DNA of 64,000 bases from an uncultured Prevotellaceae bacterium (lineage in GTDB: Bacteria > Bacteroidota > Bacteroidia > Bacteroidales > Muribaculaceae): NCBI GenBank assembly GCA_937916085.1, contig CALGGO010000014.1, positions 1 to 64,000 of the forward strand. The letters run 5' to 3'. The position numbers and the translations under genes are program-made. Of this stretch, positions 40,780 to 47,779 are shown piece by piece (within the stretch, counting starts at the first letter, position 1; each line of letters begins with the position of its first letter). The notes beneath the pieces were generated by a model, which saw only the letters and a program-made list of their open reading frames with translations, did not search any database and was not told the origin of the DNA.

Positions 40780-42285
40780 ATGACAAAAATCAATTGCTTT
40801 ATTCCTTTTGCCAACGCCGAGCAGGCACAGGCTACTGTCGATGGACTGAAAGCCAGCCCATTAGTGAACAAAATCTATTTGCTCGTGGGCGAGGAGGCTC
40901 AAGGCTCAATCGACGGATGCGAGATGCTAAAGGTGAACAACCTCACCTCTACTGCCACAATCAAGGCTATCGCCGAGCGTAGTGATGCATGCGTAACTTT
41001 GCTTTACACAAAGTATGTGACGTTGAAGTTCGCGCCTTACGCTATTGAGCGCTTCGTGAAAGTTCTTGCCGACACACAGAGCGGCATGGTTTATGCCGAC
41101 CACTATAACGTGACTGACAAGGGCGCAGTTAAGGCTCCAGTAATCGACTATCAGATTGGCTCGCTGCGCGACGACTTCGACTTTGGTTCAGTGCTCGTGT
41201 TCTGCGCCGACTGCTTCAAGAAAGCTGCCGCTGCCATGAAGGCGACCTACGAGTTTGCCGGCCTCTATGACCTGCGCCTCAAACTCTCGCAATACAACCT
41301 TCTAACCCACATCAACGAATATCTCTACAGCGACGTGGAGCTTGACACCCGCAAGAGCGGCGAGAAGATTTTCGACTACGTTGACCCACGCAACCGCGGC
41401 CGCCAAATCGAGATGGAAGCAGCATGCACCGAGCATCTCAAAGAAATTGACGGCTATCTGCCACCAGTTAAGGTGATTGACGGCAAGGAAGTGCCCAACT
41501 TCAAGCACATCGAGTTTGACCACGACAAGTTTGAGGTGGAGGCCACAGTGATGATTCCTGTGCGCAACCGCATCCGCACCATCCGCGACGCCATCGACAG
41601 CGTCCTTTGTCAAAAGACAAACTTCAAGTTCAACCTCATGGTGGTTGACAATTTCTCGACCGACGGCACACGCGAGGCTATTGCCGAATATAACGACCCA
41701 CGCCTCATCCACATCATCGCCGACTATTACGACATGGGCATCGGCGGCTACTGGAACCTCGCAGCTCACCACTCTAAGGCTGGCAAGTTCATCGTTCAGC
41801 TCGACAGCGACGACATGTACAAAGACGAGAACACGCTGCAAACTATGGTAAACGCCTTCTACGAGCAGAACGTGGCAATGGTGGTAGGCACCTACCTGAT
41901 GACCGACATCCACTGCAACCCCATTCCTCCTGGCGTAATCGACCACAAGGAGTGGACTCCCGAGAACGGCCGCAACAACGCTCTGCGCATCAACGGTCTC
42001 GGCGCGCCACGCGCTTTCTACACTCCAGTGCTCCGCGAGGTGATGCTTCCTAACGTGAGCTACGGCGAGGACTACGCTCTGGGGCTTAACATCTCGCGAA
42101 CCTACCAGATTGGTCGAGTCTATGAGCCAGTGTACCTGTGCCGCCGTTGGGACGACAACAGCGACGCCAACGTCGATGTGGTTAAGATGAACAACAATAA
42201 CCTCTACAAAGACCGCATGCGCACTTGGGAACTCATGGCACGCATCGCGATGAACAAGAAGAGCTGCTGCTGTTGTTGCAAATAA
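40780..42285 (+). CDS. Glycosyltransferase family 2 protein with poly-cysteine C-terminus
   Basis: A cytoplasmic protein of 501 residues without signal or membrane segments. The C-terminal half is a canonical GT-A fold: VEATVMIPVRNRIRTIRDAI (about 249-268), VDNFSTDGTREAI, and the metal-binding QLDSDDMYK near 340-348. The N-terminal half resembles a degenerate second GT-A domain (INCFIPFANAEQAQATVDGL). The protein ends NKKSCCCCCK, five consecutive Cys, which is striking and could bind metal or be lipidated. It is 18 bases after the amidase gene and 10 before DUF4922. Donor and acceptor are unknown; the operon suggests a sugar from wall turnover. Confidence 0.88.
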   Translation: MTKINCFIPFANAEQAQATVDGLKASPLVNKIYLLVGEEAQGSIDGCEMLKVNNLTSTATIKAIAERSDACVTLLYTKYVTLKFAPYAIERFVKVLADTQSGMVYADHYNVTDKGAVKAPVIDYQIGSLRDDFDFGSVLVFCADCFKKAAAAMKATYEFAGLYDLRLKLSQYNLLTHINEYLYSDVELDTRKSGEKIFDYVDPRNRGRQIEMEAACTEHLKEIDGYLPPVKVIDGKEVPNFKHIEFDHDKFEVEATVMIPVRNRIRTIRDAIDSVLCQKTNFKFNLMVVDNFSTDGTREAIAEYNDPRLIHIIADYYDMGIGGYWNLAAHHSKAGKFIVQLDSDDMYKDENTLQTMVNAFYEQNVAMVVGTYLMTDIHCNPIPPGVIDHKEWTPENGRNNALRINGLGAPRAFYTPVLREVMLPNVSYGEDYALGLNISRTYQIGRVYEPVYLCRRWDDNSDANVDVVKMNNNNLYKDRMRTWELMARIAMNKKSCCCCCK

Positions 42286-42295
42286 ACACCTATTT

Positions 42296-43195
42296 ATGAG
42301 TCTAATCTTTGAAATAGAAGCACTCTACTCTCGCCAACTGAAAGTTTGGGGGCTGGCAAGGGAAAACTATGACGCACTATCTCACATGAACATCAAAAAG
42401 TTCAACTACAATGGTCGTGAGATAGTAGTACAGTTTAACCCTTGCCGCTACAACTCGGCAGCCGCAAAAGTTGACTCATTGTCGCTTAGCAAGCGAGAGT
42501 GCTTTCTCTGCTCTGAGCACCAACCTATCGAACAAGAAACAATCTTGTGGCAAGACTCATATAAGATTCAAATTAACCCTTACCCAATCTTCAATAGGCA
42601 CCTCACACTGAGTTCTATCAAGCATCAACCTCAGGCTATTGAGCCCTTCATTGACGACATGATGCAGATGGCGGCAAAACTGCCAGGTTATGTGCTTCTC
42701 TATAATGGACCTCAATGTGGGGCTTCGGCTCCCGACCACCTGCATTTTCAAGCAGTTCCATTTGATGAATTGCCTCTATGCCGAGAAGCTATCCATGACG
42801 ATTGTGACCTGAGCGTTTATTTCCCTTTCTTTTATATTATCAGGAAAAAAGCTACCGAAGCAAAACACTGGTTCCATGTCTTTGAAGAGGGCTTGCAAGA
42901 AATAAGCGAGGGAAACAGCGAACATCCACAAAATGTGCTATGCTGGAAAACCAAGAAAGAATGGCATATCATCATAATTCCACGCTCTAAGCATCGACCT
43001 GATTGCTATGGAGAAGGTGAAGACCAATTTCTATTGAGTCCAGCATCTGTTGAAATGACAGGAATATGGCCCATCGCAAGGGAGATTGACTTCAATCGCA
43101 TTACACCCTCATTGCTTCAATCTGTCAGTGAAGAAGTAACTATAAGCGAAGACGATAAAGAATATATATTAGACTATTTTATAAATAACGTATAA
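42296..43195 (+). CDS. DUF4922 domain-containing protein (HIT-like nucleotidyltransferase)
   Basis: A cytoplasmic 299-residue protein. The DUF4922/GDP-L-galactose phosphorylase-like fold is indicated by ECFLCSEHQPIEQE (Cys pair near 63-66), IQINPYPIFNRHLTLSSIKH and the catalytic-type GASAPDHLHFQAVPF (HxHxQ near 147-151), the nucleotide-transfer histidine motif of HIT relatives. By analogy it would split or form an NDP-sugar. It may supply the adjacent GT2, though that is inference. It overlaps no neighbour but is spaced only 4 bases from the SpoIID gene. Confidence 0.85.
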   Translation: MSLIFEIEALYSRQLKVWGLARENYDALSHMNIKKFNYNGREIVVQFNPCRYNSAAAKVDSLSLSKRECFLCSEHQPIEQETILWQDSYKIQINPYPIFNRHLTLSSIKHQPQAIEPFIDDMMQMAAKLPGYVLLYNGPQCGASAPDHLHFQAVPFDELPLCREAIHDDCDLSVYFPFFYIIRKKATEAKHWFHVFEEGLQEISEGNSEHPQNVLCWKTKKEWHIIIIPRSKHRPDCYGEGEDQFLLSPASVEMTGIWPIAREIDFNRITPSLLQSVSEEVTISEDDKEYILDYFINNV

Positions 43196-43199
43196 TAAT

Positions 43200-44525
43200 A
43201 TGGCACAAGTTCCGCAAGTGAGAGTAGGCATCATGACTGAGCCTATGATAGAGTTTGAACTCAACGGCGACTATCTTGTCAATGGCGAGAAGGTGACCGG
43301 CAATCAACTGGCGCAATGCGTCGATGGCATGGTAGAATGGAACGGCAAGCGATACCACGACTTGCTTTTTGAGCCTATCAACGTTGATAGCGACTCGTTC
43401 ACGCTCGAGAATGTGACTATCGGGGTCAGCTTCCACTGGAAACGCAAGGAAAACCAGACTTTCCGTGGCGCACTGCACCTCATTGTCGAGAATGATGGCA
43501 TTACCACCATCAACATCCTCTCGGTGGAGGAATACCTGCTGAGCGTGATTTCAAGCGAGATGAGCGCCACAGCTTCGCTCGAACTGCTCAAGGCTCACGC
43601 TGTAATTTCCCGCAGCTGGCTGTTGGCACAAATTCACAAAGACAGCGTTGCCACAGCTGCCGAGCCTGGTCTGCATCAAGAATTTGCAGCAAGCAGCGAC
43701 GATGAGGAGATAAAATGGTGGGACCGTGACGACCACGTGAATTTCGACGTGTGCGCCGACGACCACTGCCAGCGATATCAGGGCATCACACGTGCCTCAA
43801 CCGAGACCGTGAGGCAAGCCATCGAAGCTACCTGGGGACAGGTGCTGATGTATGGCGGCGAACTCTGCGACGCGCGATTCTCCAAGTCGTGCGGCGGCGT
43901 GTATGAGCAGTTTGAAAACTGCTGGCAAGATGATCACCACCCCTATCTGGTGGCTCGCCGTGACGATGACGACGAGATGAACTTCCCCGACCTTACACGT
44001 GAGGACAATGCCGCCGACTGGATACTCTCGTCACCGCATGCACACTGCAACACCACCGACAAGGAAATCCTCTCACAGGTGCTTAACGACTACGACCAAG
44101 AGACTACCGACTTCTACCGCTGGCGGGTGGAATACACTCAAGAGGAGCTAAGCAAGCTCATCAAGGAGCGCACCGGCGACGATTACGGACGCATCATCGA
44201 CCTTGAGCCAGTGGCACGCGGCACAAGCGGACGCCTTTATAAACTCCGCATCGTGGGCGAGAGGATGACCAAGACCATTGGCAAAGAGTTGTCTATACGC
44301 TACGCCCTCTCGCCGTCGTGTCTCTACAGCTCGGCGTTCATCGTGGAGAAGATTGAAGAAGGCAACGATGAGTTCCCCGAGAAATTTATCTTGCGAGGGG
44401 CTGGATGGGGACACGGAGTAGGCCTTTGCCAAATAGGTGCCGCAGTAATGGGCGCAAAAGGCTACAACTACCAGCAAATCCTCCTCCACTACTTCATCGA
44501 CGCACAAATAAAAACGATATACTAA
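43200..44525 (+). CDS. SpoIID/LytB domain-containing protein without signal peptide
   Basis: A 441-residue protein carrying the SpoIID fold, a lytic transglycosylase acting on denuded glycan strands in spore formers. Motifs: VEEYLLSVISSEMSATASLELLKAHAVISRSWLL (catalytic Glu region, about 103-136), DARFSKSCGGVYEQFENCW, and GAGWGHGVGLCQIGAAVMGAKGYNYQQIL near the C-terminus. The N-terminus MAQVPQVRVGIMTEPMIEFE has no export signal, so the protein is predicted to be cytoplasmic, unusual for a murein lyase. With the AmpG-type permease next door it may act on imported muropeptides or glycans. Confidence 0.88.
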   Translation: MAQVPQVRVGIMTEPMIEFELNGDYLVNGEKVTGNQLAQCVDGMVEWNGKRYHDLLFEPINVDSDSFTLENVTIGVSFHWKRKENQTFRGALHLIVENDGITTINILSVEEYLLSVISSEMSATASLELLKAHAVISRSWLLAQIHKDSVATAAEPGLHQEFAASSDDEEIKWWDRDDHVNFDVCADDHCQRYQGITRASTETVRQAIEATWGQVLMYGGELCDARFSKSCGGVYEQFENCWQDDHHPYLVARRDDDDEMNFPDLTREDNAADWILSSPHAHCNTTDKEILSQVLNDYDQETTDFYRWRVEYTQEELSKLIKERTGDDYGRIIDLEPVARGTSGRLYKLRIVGERMTKTIGKELSIRYALSPSCLYSSAFIVEKIEEGNDEFPEKFILRGAGWGHGVGLCQIGAAVMGAKGYNYQQILLHYFIDAQIKTIY

Positions 44526-44553
44526 TCACGCCACTAACTAAAACTATATAGCA

Positions 44554-45882
44554 ATGAACGCATTAACTAAATTCAAACAATCGCCCTGGGCTTGGGTTTC
44601 TACACTCTATTTCATTGAAGGCATCCCATATTTCCTTGTAAATGAAATCTCAGTGATTCTTTTCAAGAAAATGGGTGTGCCTAATGGGCAAATGGCATTA
44701 TTCACCAGCCTTATATATCTCCCCTGGGTAATAAAGCCTTTGTGGAGTCCGTTTGTTGACATCATCAAGAAAAAACGATGGTGGATTGTCATGATGCAAG
44801 CTCTCATGGCAGTGACTCTCATATTGCTCACTGTAACACTGCCGTCTCCTGGCGAGGAAATGATTAAAGCGGGAACTACACCAATGAGTATGTTTACCGT
44901 AACACTGATTTTCTTCGTTATCACAGCATTTGCCTCTGCAACTCACGACATCGCAGCCGACGGATTCTATATGTTGGCTTTGACTCAGAAAAACCAGTCG
45001 GCATTCGTGGGAGTACGCTCCACGTTCTATCGCCTTGCCAACATCTTCGGTAATGGCGTGCTGGTGTGGATTGCCGGTTATCTAGAGACCAAAACCTCAA
45101 TCCCCGCCGCTTGGAAGATTACTATGGGAATTGCATCGGCTATCCTATGCTTATTCTACATCTACCATCTGTTCTTCATTCCTCGTCCCGACAGCGACAA
45201 GTCCTCGCTAGAAGGGGAGTTCAAAAACAACAGTTCGAAAGTAATGGCGGAGTTTGGACGAACTGTCGTGACATATTTTAAAAAGCCTGGCGTGTGGATT
45301 GCCATCATCTTCATGCTGCTTTATCGATTGCCCGAAGCGTTCCTGCTCAAGATGTGCAAGCCTTTCATGCTCGACCCAACCGACAAGGGAGGTCTGGCAA
45401 TGACCACACAAGATGTGGGACTTGCCTATGGCACAATTGGTGTGGCAGCATTGCTGGCAGGTGGCATTCTTGGAGGTATCTTTTCATCAAAAGTGGGTTT
45501 GAAGAAAGCCATCTGGCTCATGGCAGCATGTATGACATTGCCATGCTTAACCTTTGTCTATCTCTCGATGGCTCAACCCACCAACTTCTTTATCATCAGC
45601 ACTTGTATCGTGATTGAGCAGTTTGGTTACGGATTCGGATTTACCGCCTATATGCTCTACATGATGTTCTTCTCTGAAGGCGAGTTCAAAACATCTCACT
45701 ACGCCATCTGCACGGCATTCATGTCGCTCAGCATGATGATTCCTGGCATGTTTGCTGGCTTCTTGCAGGAATCGATGGGTTACTCGGCATTCTTCTGGAT
45801 GGCATTTGCTTGCAGCATCGCCACAATCGCAGTAACCTTCCTCGCCGACCGCAAAATCGACCCCGACTACGGACTCAAGTAA
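44554..45882 (+). CDS. AmpG/MurT-type MFS permease
   Basis: An inner-membrane major facilitator of 442 residues with 12 predicted helices. The start WAWVSTLYFIEGIPYFLVNEISVILFKKMGVPNGQ and the segment VITAFASATHDIAADGFYMLAL match AmpG, the muropeptide permease. In Tannerella forsythia an AmpG relative (MurT) imports MurNAc and is linked to murK and murQ, the arrangement seen here with kinase and etherase downstream. Whether this one carries MurNAc, anhydro-muropeptides or disaccharides cannot be told from sequence. Confidence 0.9.
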   Translation: MNALTKFKQSPWAWVSTLYFIEGIPYFLVNEISVILFKKMGVPNGQMALFTSLIYLPWVIKPLWSPFVDIIKKKRWWIVMMQALMAVTLILLTVTLPSPGEEMIKAGTTPMSMFTVTLIFFVITAFASATHDIAADGFYMLALTQKNQSAFVGVRSTFYRLANIFGNGVLVWIAGYLETKTSIPAAWKITMGIASAILCLFYIYHLFFIPRPDSDKSSLEGEFKNNSSKVMAEFGRTVVTYFKKPGVWIAIIFMLLYRLPEAFLLKMCKPFMLDPTDKGGLAMTTQDVGLAYGTIGVAALLAGGILGGIFSSKVGLKKAIWLMAACMTLPCLTFVYLSMAQPTNFFIISTCIVIEQFGYGFGFTAYMLYMMFFSEGEFKTSHYAICTAFMSLSMMIPGMFAGFLQESMGYSAFFWMAFACSIATIAVTFLADRKIDPDYGLK

Positions 45883-45940
45883 TTATTTACTGTAGATTAT
45901 TTCAATTACAAATTGAAAACTCTTAACTCAAAATTAAAAT

Positions 45941-46345
45941 ATGAGTGACATAATTAAATATGAGTCCGTTAGCGACAAAATAATCAAACTGCATGGTGAA
46001 GATGTAATCCTTGACTTTGCTGTCGCAGAACTTTATGGTGTTGAAACCAGAGAAATTAATCAAGCAGTAAAAAACAATCCTTTAAAATTTCCAAAAGGAT
46101 ATGTTTTAAGCATTGATAATAAAGAATTTGCAATTTTGCGGTCAAAATTTTTGATCGCAAACAACCCCAAAAGTCGCACTTTACCAAAAGCCTTCACCGA
46201 AAAAGGCCTATACATGCTTGCCACTATTCTGAAAGGGGAAAAGGCAGTTCAAACCACTATCGCAATCATTGAAGCTTTTGCCAAACTCCGAGAATTGTCG
46301 CGCACAATCAACGAGATGTCAAATAATCCTGATGAGTTCAAATAA
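45941..46345 (+). CDS. ORF6N domain protein, interrupted by a premature stop
   Basis: A phage-type DNA-binding domain (ORF6N/KilA-N class), 134 residues: VILDFAVAELYGVETREINQAVKNNPLKFPKGYVL, then PKAFTEKGLYMLATILKGEKAVQTTIAIIEAFAKLREL. The stop TAA at 46343-46345 falls after NNPDEFK. The same reading frame continues immediately as KSLMQKSGEIIEDLFG..., the normal C-terminal half of these proteins, and ends at 46492. A single CAA-to-TAA change would explain it. It is base-composition poorer in GC than its neighbours and functionally foreign to the salvage operon, so probably a decaying insertion. Confidence 0.85.
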   Translation: MSDIIKYESVSDKIIKLHGEDVILDFAVAELYGVETREINQAVKNNPLKFPKGYVLSIDNKEFAILRSKFLIANNPKSRTLPKAFTEKGLYMLATILKGEKAVQTTIAIIEAFAKLRELSRTINEMSNNPDEFK

Positions 46346-46354
46346 AAATCCCTT

Positions 46355-46492
46355 ATGCAAAAGAGCGGTGAAATTATCGAAGACTTGTTTGGCAAAGATA
46401 TGGAAACCAGTGATACAGAGACAGAGATTGAATTGAATTTTGCAGTATTGAAACTGAAACACACGATTAAACGCAAAAACAAAAAACAATAA
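46355..46492 (+). pseudogene. C-terminal fragment of the ORF6N gene
   Basis: 45 codons in the same frame as the preceding gene, beyond its TAA. It begins MQKSGEIIEDLFGKDMETSD and ends FAVLKLKHTIKRKNKKQ, the typical tail of ORF6N proteins. It has an ATG of its own, so separate translation is possible but unlikely to be useful. It ends four bases before the NamZ gene. Confidence 0.75.
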
Positions 46493-46496
46493 CACA

Positions 46497-47750
46497 ATGA
46501 AACGACACATTATATTAATAGCTCTGGCGCTGGTGGCGTTTATGGCCAGCGCAGTGGTGAAACCGGGCATCGAGGTGCTGCGCGATGGCGGCTTTAAGGA
46601 GCTGCAAGGCAAGCGCGTGGGACTGGTTACCAATCCCAGCGGTATCGACAACAACCTTAAATCAACCGTCGATATTCTCAACGAGGCACCTGGCGTGAAA
46701 TTGGTGGCGCTGTTCGGTCCCGAGCATGGCGTGCGGGGCAATGCCCATGCCGGCGATGCCGTTGGCGACGCAATTGATCCCGCTACTGGTGTGAAGATGT
46801 ACTCCCTCTTTGGCAAGACCCACGAGCCCACCGCCGAGATGCTGCGCGACATCGACGTGCTGATCTATGACATCCAGGACATTGGCTGCCGCAGCTACAC
46901 GTTCTACGCCACAATGGGAGTGTGCATGGAGGCGTGCGCCAAACATAATAAGGAGTTTATGGTCCTTGACCGTCCCAATCCACTTGGTGGCAACAAAGTG
47001 GAGGGCAACCTCGTGGAAGACGGATATTTCTCCTTTGTGAGCAAATATGCCATCCCTTACCTCTATGGCTTGACTCCCGGCGAACTAGCCCAATACCTCA
47101 ACGAAGAAGGCATCATCGCCAAAGGCTCTAAAACCGGCAAGAAGTGCAAGCTCACCGTCATCCCCATGGAAGGTTGGACTCGCGACATGAAGTTCCGCGA
47201 CACCGGCATGCCCTGGGTGTTGCCATCGCCACAGATTCCCGCACCCGAGAACGCGTTTTTCTATCCCGTGAGCGGCATCCTGGGCGAGCTCTACATCTTC
47301 AACACCGGCATTGGCTACACCTTGCCGTTTGAGTGCTTCGCCGCCTCGTGGATTGACGCCGAGGCCCTTGCCAAGAACATGAACGCCCTCAACCTGCCGG
47401 GAATGCACTTCCGCCCCATCAACTACAAACCGTTCTTCGCCCTAAGCGTGGCGGTTGACAAGTCGTTGCAAGAGGTTCACGGAGTGCAGATTTACATCAC
47501 CGACCTCGACAAGGCCAATCTCGTGCTAACTCAGTTCTACTTCCTGCAAGTTATCCACGAGATGTACCCCGAGCAACAGCTCTTTGAGCAGAACCCCAAG
47601 CGCTACGCCATGTTCGACAAGGTGTGCGGCACTAAGGAGATACGTGAGCGTTTCTGCCGTCGCTACAAAGTGGAAGACATCATCGACTACTTCAACAAAG
47701 ACAACGAGACGTTCAAAGCCAAGTCCTCAAAATATTACCTCTATCACTAA
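46497..47750 (+). CDS. Exo-beta-N-acetylmuramidase NamZ family (DUF1343)
   Basis: A predicted periplasmic exo-muramidase that releases terminal MurNAc from peptide-free peptidoglycan chains. It is 417 residues with a signal peptide (about 1-20, ending FMASAVV). DUF1343 motifs: KRVGLVTNPSGID, VALFGPEHGVRGNAHAGD, VLIYDIQDIGCRSYTFYATM, VLDRPNPLGG. NamZ of B. subtilis and its T. forsythia relative have this activity. Placed between the permease and the kinase/etherase genes it supplies MurNAc to the pathway. Confidence 0.92.
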   Translation: MKRHIILIALALVAFMASAVVKPGIEVLRDGGFKELQGKRVGLVTNPSGIDNNLKSTVDILNEAPGVKLVALFGPEHGVRGNAHAGDAVGDAIDPATGVKMYSLFGKTHEPTAEMLRDIDVLIYDIQDIGCRSYTFYATMGVCMEACAKHNKEFMVLDRPNPLGGNKVEGNLVEDGYFSFVSKYAIPYLYGLTPGELAQYLNEEGIIAKGSKTGKKCKLTVIPMEGWTRDMKFRDTGMPWVLPSPQIPAPENAFFYPVSGILGELYIFNTGIGYTLPFECFAASWIDAEALAKNMNALNLPGMHFRPINYKPFFALSVAVDKSLQEVHGVQIYITDLDKANLVLTQFYFLQVIHEMYPEQQLFEQNPKRYAMFDKVCGTKEIRERFCRRYKVEDIIDYFNKDNETFKAKSSKYYLYH

Positions 47751-47776
47751 TCTAGAATTTCTAGACATTCTAGTAA
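47751..47776. repeat. TCTAGA 9-mer tandem repeat
   Basis: TCTAGAATT, TCTAGACAT, TCTAGTAAA: three 9-base units filling the gap between the NamZ and D-lactate dehydrogenase genes. Same family as 6993 and 59323. Confidence 0.82.
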
Positions 47777-47779
47777 AAG

